Positions 1 through 7,193 of a stretch of 14,626 nt of DNA are shown here, one piece after another (the stretch's first letter is position 1; each line of letters opens with the position of its first letter). The notes under the pieces are model-generated. The model was not told the DNA's origin and made no database searches. It saw nothing but the letters and a program-made list of their open reading frames with translations. Position numbers and translations under genes: made by a program. The stretch is from Ochromonadaceae sp. CCMP2298 (Eukaryota > Sar > Synurophyceae > Ochromonadales > Ochromonadaceae): positions 1-14,626 of the forward strand of contig MU634193.1 of the NCBI GenBank assembly GCA_026770595.1, in the 5' to 3' direction.

Positions 1-310
1 GCACCTGGACGCCTCGGGCAGGGAGGCGGTGGGCACTGTGCTGCGGGCGATGGTGCAGGGGCCGGGGCCCGCCGAGCTGGGGGCGGGTGCGGGTGCGGGT
101 GTGGGTGGGGAGGAGGGGGAATCTGAGGAGCAGCGGGCGGGTCGACAGGTGGGGGCTCTGCTGGGGGGGGGCGCTTACGAGACAGTGATCGTGATTCTGC
201 AGGACTTGGCGGCTGCGGAGCTGGAGGAGGCGTTTGACCACATAGACTTGGTGGTGAAGAGGGCAGATGCGAGCACGCTGCTGCTGGACGGGCAGGGGGA
301 GCAGGCATAG
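1..310 (+). CDS. 3' end of an unrecognised protein-coding gene (partial)
   Basis: The frame is open from base 2 to a TAG at 308-310, followed directly by TAA, giving about 102 C-terminal residues; the true start lies outside the window. The sequence begins HLDASGREAV, passes through a Gly/Ala/Glu-rich low-complexity stretch (about residues 30-55, from a GGGTGC-type repeat), and ends in a compact hydrophobic/acidic segment containing AYETVIVILQDLAAAELEEA and LLLDGQGEQA. Third codon positions are strongly G/C, which supports real coding. I do not recognise a family. The final segment looks like an alpha/beta or helical domain end. It could be a terminal exon of a larger multi-exon protein. Confidence 0.5.
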   Translation, partial: HLDASGREAVGTVLRAMVQGPGPAELGAGAGAGVGGEEGESEEQRAGRQVGALLGGGAYETVIVILQDLAAAELEEAFDHIDLVVKRADASTLLLDGQGEQA

Positions 311-472
311 TAAGGGCGCAGACATAGGCATGCGGACCCTGAGATAGATAGGCTGATGCAGCCGCAGACGCGCAGACACTACTTTCCGCGACTATCTGGG
401 CCTGATGGTAACGCGAAGTCATATGAATCATTTACGAAACCTTTACAGTAAAAAAAAATGTGGCTTTAAAAT

Positions 473-496
473 GCTTTACTTTGAATGAAGTAAAGC
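473..496. repeat. Perfect 9-bp inverted repeat (hairpin)
   Basis: GCTTTACTT (473-481) and AAGTAAAGC (488-496) are exact reverse complements separated by 6 bases. The hairpin sits in the TTTAC-rich stretch downstream of the first gene. It may be part of a 3' end structure or the edge of a decayed mobile element; nothing decides between these. Confidence 0.5.
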
Positions 497-1244
497 TTGT
501 ACGAAACCTTTACTTTTCGACGGAGGCAAGCTTTTCTGAACCTTTACTAAAGCTTTACTTCTGAGGATTAGTTCTGGGAATCCGACAACGGGATCACAGA
601 AAAGTAAATGATACATAAGGTAAATGATATCTCGGTGCCTGTCTTCCAGTAACATCCAATCCAACATCGTGGTAACCGAGTAATCCCGGAATCATCAAAT
701 GTGTATTCCTCCACAATCCTTCCACAACCGAACGGCGTTGGCGCTTGACGGCTTTTCACATCTCTACGAGACCAGCTGAAACGGGGATAACGACGGTGAA
801 GCAAATCCCGCGGTGCGACGGAGTTAGAGGCCCCGGTGGACAGTGTTGAGGTGCAGCACGTTCTCGAGCACACTGTTTGGGACCCCAAGGAGGCACCGAC
901 CTTTCCACGCCACATCTGCGGCACCTATGAAACAAGGCGGGGCAGAGGTTGCCGGAAAAACCGCACGAGAGAGGAAGGTGAACCCCAGCGCCTCGAGAAA
1001 GAAGACAAGGAGAAGGCGGCGGAGGTGGCAAGGGTCCTGTCTTCGGTGCTAGAGCTGGGGGTGGTCCTGAGCTGCAAGAGTAGTAGGGTGGCTCAACTGA
1101 GCAGTGGTGGTAGGTAGTTTACTGTTTTAGGGCGAGCGCGGCAACGCTGTCTACCAGGAGACTCGATTGTAATTTATGTAGTGACTTCACTGTTTTTAGG
1201 TCCATTTCACGTCTAGTTGCTAGTCTACTTTTTCACAATACCTC

Positions 1245-1349
1245 TGCCTCTGTACCTGTACTCGCACCTGCACCTGCCTCTGTACCTACCACTGCCTCTG
1301 TACCTACATCTAGAAGTTGTAGGGAGGCAGTAGGGAGGCAGTAGGGAGG
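1245..1349. repeat. Short tandem repeats TGCCTCTGTACCT and AGGGAGGCAGT
   Basis: TGCCTCTGTACCT occurs at 1245, 1275 and 1293. AGGGAGGCAGT is then repeated with an 11-bp period at 1321 and 1332, with a partial copy at 1343. The two motifs are partly complementary (TGCCTC against GAGGCA), so the arrays could pair with each other. No coding frame is supported across them. Confidence 0.6.
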
Positions 1350-1593
1350 GTTATACCTACCTACTTCCTAAGAAAGACATCAAAACACTAAACACCTCCT
1401 GCCGAAAAACGAAACGGCCACGTGAATCGTTTTCTCTTCTGGGTTTCGAGGGGTTTTGAAGCTTGGCTCGCGTTCTGTGGTTGGGCGATTTGGTCCTTCT
1501 CCTGTCTTTTTGCCTCGCTGAAAAAAACAGTTGCACAGTGCTGAAAAAGATTGATGTGGAAGGGAGGGCGCGCCAAGATTGATGTGGCCTTGA

Positions 1594-1599
1594 TATATA
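1594..1599 (+). promoter_or_regulatory. TATA box upstream of the small acidic-protein ORF
   Basis: TATATA lies 43 bases before the ATG at 1642, and the interval is C/A-rich, as expected for a short leader. Another minus-strand TATATA (12791-12796) sits a similar 44 bases before an ATG at 12747. The common spacing modestly supports both as core promoters. Confidence 0.45.
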
Positions 1600-1641
1600 G
1601 CGATTCACACCACTCACGCACTCACCTCGATCACGTGCAAG

Positions 1642-1830
1642 ATGGAGGATGAGGACGCCTTTCTCAACAGACTGGCCAATGTTGTTGATGACGATAAGTC
1701 CGTTGCAGATATTGAAACTGGCTATCTCGAAGAACTGGCCGAGGGTGTCGCCATGGAGGTGGAACAGCTCGGGGATGCAGGTGAACCACTTTCGGCCGCT
1801 GCGGATGATGCTGAAAATGACTTCCTCTGA
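1642..1830 (+). CDS. Small acidic protein, or first exon of a longer one
   Basis: This 62-residue ORF starts at an ATG (context CAAG-ATGG) and ends in TGA. It is strongly acidic (it begins MEDEDAFLNRLANVVDDD and ends DDAENDFL), with one likely amphipathic helix over about residues 25-45 and no Cys, signal peptide or membrane segment. A TATA box and short leader precede it. A 21-bp tandem duplication follows the stop by about 16 bases. I recognise no family. It may be a complete microprotein or a first coding exon whose later exons I could not identify. Acidic N-termini are common in nuclear and transcription-related proteins, but that is only a hint. Confidence 0.4.
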   Translation: MEDEDAFLNRLANVVDDDKSVADIETGYLEELAEGVAMEVEQLGDAGEPLSAAADDAENDFL

Positions 1831-1846
1831 GAGGTTGGGGGTTCGA

Positions 1847-1888
1847 GAGCTTCAAAAATAAGACGTTGAGCTTCAAAAATAAGACGTT
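1847..1888. repeat. 21-bp tandem duplication
   Basis: Two exact adjacent copies of a 21-bp unit beginning GAGCTTCAAAAATAAG follow the stop of the small acidic-protein ORF. Each copy contains AAAAATAA, which could act in 3' end formation if the ORF is a real gene. Confidence 0.75.
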
Positions 1889-2085
1889 GAGGGCTTCGGG
1901 AAGGGTCGAAAAAAGGGTGCTTCCCGCCTGCATCGTTTTTGTGTGGTCGTTACGTTTTTCGGCAGGAGGTGTTCTTCAGGCAGCGGGGTTTCCAGACCAG
2001 GGGGACCAGGCCAGAAACGGGGAATGAAAGCATACTTTGGTGAGAAAGGGTTAAGTTCTGGAAATCCACAAAGGGGACGCCTTTC

Positions 2086-2466
2086 ATAAGCGACGAGAGC
2101 TTCCGCCACTAGGTGGTGGTGGTTACCACCACCTCATGTGTCACACTCTTTTGGCGTTTTCCCACTGGTTTCTCCCATCTGGGCTCTATCAAGGGCAACA
2201 CTCGAGCAGGAAGTGAGGCGCTGGCGTTGCTTCTAAAACCCAGCTTTTGGACAGAGAGCAGGCTCGAGCAGGCTCTGCCAACTGCGACGAGTGGTGTGCC
2301 GAAAGCAGATTCCAACCGTCTCTCCGACCTGAAGCAGGTGTTCAAAGCCGACTATTTTAGTATGACGGCTACAATAAAGACCAGATCCTATCCACAAAAA
2401 AATCCGGGTTTTTCATGAGGTGGTGGTAACCACCACCACCTCGTGGCGGAAGCTCTCGTCGCTTAT
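2086..2466. repeat. Inverted-repeat element (MITE-like), 53-bp arms
   Basis: The left arm (2086-2138) and right arm (2414-2466) are reverse complements over 53 bp with one mismatch (2110). Each arm starts ATAAGCGACGAGAGCTTCCG and ends in CTCATG. Each carries a nested near-perfect palindrome, GGTGGTGGT-T-ACCACCACC on the left (2115-2133). The 275-bp spacer has a frame of about 100 codons with no recognisable domain. I found no convincing target-site duplication. Size and structure fit a non-autonomous foldback or MITE-type element, but a structured RNA locus cannot be excluded. Confidence 0.7.
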
Positions 2467-2595
2467 TTAGTTTTAGTATATTTTTTATTGACTCTGTAAA
2501 AACTCTCTCCCTGACCTCCAAGGTAACCCTTTCCAGGACTTTACTTAGTAAATGATTCATTTAAAAGTAAATGAACCATTTACTTATATTTACTC

Positions 2596-2725
2596 TGACG
2601 ATCCCGGTGACACAGACACTATCACTCATACAGACACTAAATCTGAAGCAGACACAGGCAGATGCACAGACACAGACACGAGCATGCACACACACAGTGC
2701 CTGCCGGACTGCAGACACAGGCACT
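2596..2725. repeat. Imperfect CAGACA/ACAGAC microsatellite
   Basis: A stretch dominated by CAGACAC, ACAGACAC and ACACACAC variants, ending near CAGACACAGGCACTAC. Both strands give open frames of repetitive Thr/Asp/Cys residues, a by-product of the repeat rather than a gene. Confidence 0.65.
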
Positions 2726-2989
2726 ACTTGCACTACCGCCAAACCCCATATTCCCCATGGATGTTAATGGGGGGATGAATTGAATGGGAATATAGTAGCC
2801 AACTCGCACTAATTTTAATCATTGATTGTAATTACAGAAAACCTTCTACATACATAGTAGCAGTATAGCTCTGTGCATCAATGATTCACTCGCCAAGCGC
2901 CAAACGACGCCTACTCTAAAAAATGCCCCTACCACCCCCTGCCACCCCTTGTCACCGCCCTGGGAGCGGGCCCAGCATCTGGCCCGTCT

Positions 2990-3078
2990 GCCCCATCTGC
3001 CTATGTCATATATGCTCCATCTATATATGCCCCATCTGCCCATGTCATATATGCTCCATCTATATATGCCCCATCTGC
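2990..3078. repeat. 39-bp tandem repeat, two copies plus a partial third
   Basis: A 39-bp unit starting GCCCCATCTGCC occupies 2990-3028 and 3029-3067, with a partial copy from 3068. The two full copies differ at one site. On the minus strand the partial and second copies encode the last residues and the TAG stop (3060-3062) of the PC-esterase, so the array spans the gene's 3' end. The unit length equals 13 codons. Confidence 0.8.
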
Positions 3079-6000
3079 CCCGTGAGCAGCAGGTGGTGCA
3101 CCAGCTCCGCCACCAGGTTCAGGGGGCCCGGCACGCAAAAGTGCAAGCAGTCCAGGGCCTTGGAGGTGTCCGGATAAGATGTGTTCGGATAAACCATAAA
3201 GTGGTTTTTAGAAAAAAGACCAGCGTATATGTTAACAAGGTGAAAAGACCAGATTTGGCACCAGGGGGGGGGATAAAAAGACGGGGACCCTTTTATGTAA
3301 TTCTACCCACACACTAACTAACCTTGGAGTGACGCATGCCCACGTGGCCGTCGGGCCGCAGCTGCAGCGGGCTGACGTCCAGCACGTGCCAGCCCCTCTC
3401 TCGCGCGAATGCGACGCTAAGAGGTGGGAGGTTAGAAAGACAGTAGCGTGGAGGGAGAGGTTAAAAAAAGACAGCAGGAGGTTTAAAAGACAGCAGGATG
3501 GAGGGACAAGAGGTTTGAAAGACAGGATGGAGAAAGGGGTTATTCGCATCACTATTGCCTCGTATTGCTGTTGCTGTCGTATTACTGTATCGTATTATTG
3601 TTGCTGTCGTATTGTTGCTGTCGTATTGCTTTCGTATTGCTGTCGTATTGCTGTCGTATTGTTGTTCTACCTGCTGTTGTCGAATTCGGCGAACTGGCTC
3701 CAGCGGTACCGGTCGGCCGAGAGGGTCTCCAGGGTGTGGTGCCGGAAGTGCGCGTAGGAGCTGTTGGAACAGGGTGGTTATTAAGTTAAGCGTGTTGAGC
3801 GTATTATTGTTATTATGAGTGTTTTAGTATTAAGCGTATTATTAGTGTTCAGCATAGTCCTATGGAGCATGGAGCATGTATAGAGCATGTATGGAGCATA
3901 ATGCTTACCTGAAGGGGGCGGAGTGCGCGAGACAGTTGACGTGGCCTGTAGTAGGTGTAGCATACAGGGGTTTGATAGGTGTGTAGATAGGGGGTTTAAT
4001 AGGTGTGTATATAAAGGGGGTTTAATAGTTGTGTATATAGGGGGTTTAATAGTTGTGTAGCATAGAGGGGTTTAATACGTGTGATTAACGTACAGATAGG
4101 GGTTTAATAGGTGTGTATAGATATAGGTGGTTTAATAGGTGTGGGCAACATACAAAGGTGGGGGTTAACTAGGTGTTACATACAGAGGTGGGGTTCATAG
4201 GTGTGCATACAGATAGGGTTTTAATGGGTGTGCGTAGCATGCAGAGAGGGGTTTAATAGGTGTGCAGCATAGATAGTGGGGGTTTAATGGGTGTATAGGT
4301 GTGCCCATTCACGCACCTGGCACCTGGGTCATCCAGAAGACCTGAGGCGCTATGCCCTCCGCTGCCAGCTGCTCCAGCCCCGCGTGCACACGCTGCAGTG
4401 TAGGGGGGGGTTAAAAAGTAGTGTAGGGGGGGATTAACAGATAGTAGTGTAGGGGGGGTTAACAGACAGTAGTGAAGGAGAGGGTGTTAAAAGACAGTAG
4501 ATAGCACAAAGAGGGTAAAACAGAGTGAAACGTTCGTAACGCACGTAACGCACGAACCTGCAGCGAGTCTCGCAGCTGGTCGTTACTGGCCACGTGTGCG
4601 CCGCTGATCGAGGGGGGTGAGGATGGAGCGGGTGGGGGGGGGTTATATTATGTAACATTAGTACCTATTAGTACCTATTAGTACCTACTCAGTGACAGAG
4701 CCACCACTCACACCCTATTAAACCCCATATCTGCATGAAAATACACATATTAACCCCCACATCTGCATGCAAATACACATATTAAACCCCACATATGCAT
4801 GCAAATACACATATTAAACCCAACCTCTGTATGCATATAAACCTATTAAACCCCAACTCTGTATGTTACACACCAATTAACACCAATTAAACCCCTATCT
4901 GCTATTCACCTGTTCATGATGAGGATGGAGGGTTGATATTACTATCTATTAGTACCTATAAGTACCTACTTGTACCTATGAGTTTCTAATCAGAGACAGA
5001 GGCACCACTCACACCCTACCCCTAACCCTCACCTGTTCATGACGAGGATGGAAGGGCGCATATCCCGCACCGCCTTCGCGACTGACCCGTAGTCATCCCC
5101 TGAGTGTGGGTTATATTGTGATAGCAGTAATGGTAGTGTGGGTTGTTATGGTATGAAGGGTTGGTATGGTATGAAGGTATTATGGTATTATGGTATTATG
5201 GTATGAAGGTATTATGGTATGAAGGTATTATAGTATGAAGGGTTGTCATGGTATGAGGGTGTGGCTTACCAACCGCACGGGAGAGGAACACGGACTGTGC
5301 GTAGAGCATCTGCAGAGTGAATAGGGGTATAGGGTTAGTAGGAGTCAGTGTATGTAGGAGGGTGTAATACAGATAGTATAGAGAGGGTTGAATACATAAC
5401 ACATAATAAATAATACATAACACATAACACATAATACACAACACATAACACACAACACATACCACATACCACATAACACATAACACATAATACATAACAC
5501 ATACCACATAACACATTATACAGATGAGATATACCTGCGTAACGCACTTCCCTCCGCTGACCGCCAGCAGAGAGGTCAGGGTCTGCATGGACTGGGAGAC
5601 GAGGCTGTCTCCCACGAACAGTATCGTCCTGGGGCCTAGCACTTCGCAGAAAGAGCTAGCGTTGAAATGCAGAAGTTGGCAGTCGTGGGGGTACCACTTG
5701 TACAGCTCCCAGGGATCGATGTCCAGCAGGCCCCCGCACTGGCAGCCCTCTTGGAAAGGATTGGACAGCCCCAGGGTGCCGTTGAAGCTGCTGAGGGCTC
5801 CAAACCCACGTATGGCTGGGCACAGGCCGTCAATCGCGGGCGCGTTCGTCCTGGCATCACAGCAGACGAAGTCCTTCTTCAACCCCCCTCCGCAGGAGTG
5901 GATGCGCGGGATCTCCCAGAAGCCCTGCGTGTGCTCTTGTTCCTTGCACAGAGGCAGGTGCGCTCTGTGGACTGAGGCATGGACAGAGAAAGGTGTGTGG

Positions 6001-6095
6001 GTTGGGTCCTGGTCGCAGCCATCGAAGGTGCTGCAAGGGGAGGCAAGCAGAATCAGCAGCGCCACAAAGCGTGCGCCACCAACGCAGGGCCTCAT
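3060..6095 (-). CDS. PC-esterase / TBL-like secreted or Golgi acyl-esterase, 9 exons, 369 aa
   Basis: Exons in transcript order: 6095-5535, 5309-5270, 5099-5033, 4603-4558, 4392-4317, 3945-3909, 3760-3671, 3416-3323, 3158-3060. All introns are GT-AG, the phases agree at every junction, and the coding total is 1110 nt. I chose the ATG at 6095 because it opens an N-terminal hydrophobic signal or anchor segment (FVALLILLASP, residues 10-20). The architecture is that of PC-esterase / trichome-birefringence-like proteins: Cys-rich N-terminal region, WYPHDCQLLHF, the GDS nucleophile block VGDSL (Ser164), an MNSGAH block (221-226), FWMTQVPGHVNC, RPDGH, and C-terminal DCLHFCVPG carrying the DxxH catalytic pair (Asp340, His343). 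Family members O-acetylate or deacetylate polysaccharides in the secretory pathway; the substrate here is unknown. The stop is a TAG. Length is typical for the family, and the catalytic residues are present, so it is probably functional. Confidence 0.85.
3159..3322 (-). other. Intron 8 of the PC-esterase gene
   Basis: GT-AG intron (donor GTTAGT) with phase 0 junctions. On the plus strand it contains AAAAGACCAG twice or nearly so, and GGGGGGGATAAAAAGACGGG, resembling the TTAAAAGACAG repeat of introns 4 and 7. Confidence 0.75.
3417..3670. repeat. Intron 7 of the PC-esterase gene: two tandem-repeat arrays
   Basis: The intron runs from donor GTAGAA to acceptor TTAG. About 3555-3660 is a degenerate array of TCGTATTGCTG / TCGTATTGTTGC (plus strand), with roughly ten units. 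About 3430-3540 holds spaced copies of GGTTAAAAGACAG-like motifs joined by GATGGAGGGA. Open frames reading through it are repeat artefacts. Confidence 0.75.
3761..3908. repeat. Intron 6 of the PC-esterase gene: AAGCGTATTATT and GGAGCATG repeats
   Basis: GT-AG intron (donor GTAAGC, acceptor AACAG). It contains two runs of AGCGTATTATT and a cluster of four GGAGCATG/AGAGCATG units at 3863-3900. The ATGGAGCAT core also recurs, in reverse complement, in the 39-bp repeat at the gene's 3' end. Confidence 0.7.
3946..4316. repeat. Intron 5 of the PC-esterase gene: GGGGTTTAATAGGTGTG minisatellite
   Basis: GT-AG intron (donor GTGCGT, acceptor TACAG). It is almost entirely a degenerate minisatellite of about 24-34 bp per unit, consensus GGGGTTTAATAGGTGTG followed by a variable TAGCATACAGA-type tail, with about a dozen units on the plus strand. 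The same unit occurs in intron 3 in the opposite orientation. Confidence 0.8.
4393..4557. repeat. Intron 4 of the PC-esterase gene: GGGTTAACAGACAGTAG repeats
   Basis: GT-AG intron (donor GTTCGT, acceptor CTGCAG). On the plus strand it has about four units of GGGGGTTAAAAAGTAGTGTA / GGGTTAACAGACAGTAGTG. The GGTTAAAAGACAGTAG core resembles motifs in intron 7 in the same orientation. Confidence 0.75.
4604..5032. repeat. Intron 3 of the PC-esterase gene: inverted-orientation minisatellite and duplicated segments
   Basis: The longest intron (429 nt). About 4710-4900 is an array of units of about 32 bp; read on the minus strand these are GGGTTTAATATGTGTAT plus GCATGCAGA-type tails, the intron 5 family in reverse orientation. 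The array is flanked by two related segments (from 4619 and from 4921), each starting GAGGATGGAG and containing TAGTACCTATTAGTACCTA and CCACCACTCACACCCT. On the transcript strand these give repeated TACTAAT, a branch-point-like motif. Confidence 0.75.
4910..4932 (-). pseudogene. Decayed copy of the end of exon 3 with its splice donor
   Basis: On the minus strand 4932-4910 reads close to the last 23 bases of exon 3 (5033 upward), differing at few sites, and ends ATGAACAG directly followed by GTGAAT, an intact-looking 5' splice site. It lies inside intron 3 downstream of the real exon 3. No full copy of the rest of the exon is present, so it looks like a by-product of tandem duplication in the intron. 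Confidence 0.65.
5100..5269. repeat. Intron 2 of the PC-esterase gene: GGTATGAAGGTATTAT repeats
   Basis: GT-AG intron (donor GTAAGC, acceptor CTCAG). About 5145-5255 is a dense array of GGTATGAAGG, GGTATTAT and GGGTTGT-GGTATGA units on the plus strand. This motif is not shared with the other introns as far as I can see. Confidence 0.75.
5310..5534. repeat. Intron 1 of the PC-esterase gene: ACACATAACACATA repeats
   Basis: GT-AG intron (donor GTATAT, acceptor CTGCAG). About 5393-5520 is a degenerate array of 5-10-bp units: ACACATA, ATACATA, ACCACATA. The minus-strand frame stays open through it and gives a Tyr/Val/Cys/Met-rich peptide, which would mislead a single-exon prediction of this gene. 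Confidence 0.8.
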
Positions 6096-6692
6096 CGACC
6101 GCCCCACTTCACGACACGATTGGCAAGATGGAAGTTGCTAAACTTCGGTAGGAACCCCCTACCGGGTAGGAACCTACAGTAAGTTAGGAAGAGGGGGCTC
6201 CAACTTCCTCTTTTTTTGTGGGGCTGGCGCGAGAATTTTCTGCGGCGGTGAAATTAGCACATTTAATGTTCAAAATTACAATACAAGCGCCCTTTTTGAT
6301 GAGACAAAAAAAAACGGCCTGCCAATAACCTCTGTTTTCGGTACCTGGACGAGAATATTTGGTCTGAATCGAGAATTTATTGTACCAGATTAACTAGCGC
6401 CTCTGCCCCATTCCCCAGCAGTGCCCGCCGGCCTGCTCAAGTGGGACAGATGGGAGGGTCTCGTTTGGAAATTTCTTCACTTTCGGATCCACATAAACTT
6501 TACCTCCAATCATTGAATCGAGGGCGCTTGCGCCCATTTCTTCGGCGCCCCGCTCATTCCGAACGGCGTGTTAGCTGCCGGAACCCTGCGTCCAGCGAGC
6601 GGCGCGACCAGTCTTGCAAGAGAGCGCGTGCGGGGGCGATTTTTTTGCGCGCGAGGAGGAGCAGAGCAAGACGCCAGCAGCCAGCACCTGGA
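6096..6692. promoter_or_regulatory. Divergent intergenic promoter region
   Basis: It lies between the PC-esterase start (minus) and the putative host gene start (plus), so it probably holds both promoters. Next to the esterase it has GGTAGGAACC repeated around a small palindrome (about 6144-6175) and AGGAAG...CTTCCT facing each other at about 6186-6209. The middle (6230-6380) is AT-rich with three GAGAAT motifs. Toward 6600-6690 it becomes very GC-rich. No canonical TATA box is clear for either gene. Confidence 0.45.
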
Positions 6693-7150
6693 ATGATGTG
6701 CAGCGAGGCCACCATCTCGGAGTGTAGGAGTGCAACGACGTCTGCTACTAGCGGGGAGTGCGAGCGGGAGGTGCTACTCTGGCTGCGGGCCCCGCACCCG
6801 TCCGCTCCCTGGGATATGAAAACTTGCTGGGTGACGGCCCTGAATAGTGACCTGCTGCCTGTGGGTGCTGAACCCGCCCTGAACCCCTTGCCCTCGCCCC
6901 CCTTCAGCCTTATAGCCGAGCATTGAGCAGCAGCTCAGCACCGGCGCAGTGTGGGCGGTAGTGTGTGTGGAGACTCCTACACGCCCTACGGCTCACCAGA
7001 CCGCCTCCATGCTCAGGGCAGCTCCGACTCCCACGGCACCCACGGCACCCACGACACCTACGCCACGGGGCCTGGGGGGGGGTCCTGGGCCGGGCAGAGT
7101 CAGCAGCGCAGGACCGGGCAGGTTCAGCAGCCTCCTGTTGCTAAACTCCT
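6693..7150 (+). CDS. Putative host gene interrupted by the transposon near its 3' end
   Basis: An ATG at 6693 opens a GC3-rich frame (it starts MMCSEATISEC) running to 6926. A second frame, open from 6927 through 7150, has almost uniform C/G at third positions and encodes a Gly/Ser/His/Gln-rich segment (GGSVCGDSYTPYGSPD, then SHGTHGTHDTYATG, then QSQQRRTGQVQQPP). An intron probably joins them: a donor at 6861 (GTGGGT), a C-rich tract and an acceptor near 6938 keep the phase, but I cannot fix the junction. At 7139-7150 the frame meets the transposon, and as it stands would read a few codons into it and stop at 7179-7181. The remaining native codons appear at 12957-12981. I do not recognise the family; the tail is low-complexity and probably disordered. 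Confidence 0.45.
7139..7150. repeat. Left copy of the 12-bp direct repeat (putative target-site duplication)
   Basis: TGCTAAACTCCT occurs here and again at 12945-12956 in the same orientation, immediately outside the two inverted terminal repeats of the element between them. Confidence 0.7.
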
Positions 7151-7160
7151 CAACGCATCG

Positions 7161-7193
7161 GGCCGAAACGCAAAATTTTGACAAACTTGGCGG
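7161..7193 (+). repeat. Left terminal inverted repeat core
   Basis: GGCCGAAACGCAAAA, one variable base, TTTGACAAA, one variable base, then TTGGCGG. Its reverse complement lies at 12896-12928 with only the two variable bases differing. The outermost bases (7151-7160) match the other end only with gaps. Confidence 0.85.

Larger units (their letters stand above)
311..1590. other. Non-coding, repeat-rich spacer
   Basis: No gene can be supported here. From about 420 to 620 the sequence is AT-rich and studded with TTTAC / GTAAA motifs, including three copies close to GAACCTTTAC. Short frames at 836-1117 encode Arg/Lys-rich low-complexity peptides with no recognisable domain. From 1241 to 1350 there are short tandem repeats. 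A direct repeat AAGATTGATGTGG occurs twice just upstream of the small gene at 1642. Confidence 0.5.
1889..3059. other. Intergenic region with an inverted-repeat element and low-complexity DNA
   Basis: No supported gene lies in this stretch between the small acidic-protein ORF and the PC-esterase stop codon. It contains the 381-bp inverted-repeat element listed separately, an AT-rich GTAAATGA/TTTACT cluster around 2540-2600, a CAGACA-type repeat at about 2596-2725, and a 39-bp tandem repeat next to the esterase stop. GTAAATGATTCAT (2548-2560) is the exact reverse complement of 423-435. Confidence 0.5.

Noticed and set aside
836-1117. Plus-strand frames with Arg/Lys-rich peptides, slightly histone-tail-like
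   Set aside because: Two overlapping frames are equally open, neither has a domain, and the basic run comes from an AGAAGG-type purine repeat.
3560-3665. CRISPR-like array of TCGTATTGCTG units
   Set aside because: Units are contiguous and degenerate without unique spacers, and the stretch lies inside a eukaryotic intron.
3555-3757. Open frames rich in Leu/Val/Ser/Tyr/Cys in the TCGTATTGCTG array
   Set aside because: They are products of the intron 7 repeat running into exon 7 on the wrong strand.
5196-6107. Single-exon 303-residue reading of the esterase with a Tyr/Cys/Met-rich C-terminal half
   Set aside because: The C-terminal half is the repeat in intron 1. A GTATAT donor at 5534 and later exons with matching phase and conserved family motifs show that the frame is spliced. 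The first codon at 6107 is GTG; the ATG at 6095 is the better start.
6131-6145. TTGCTAAACT near the esterase promoter as a third copy of the transposon target repeat
   Set aside because: Only 10 bases match and no inverted repeat lies beside it; a match of this length is expected by chance in a window this size.
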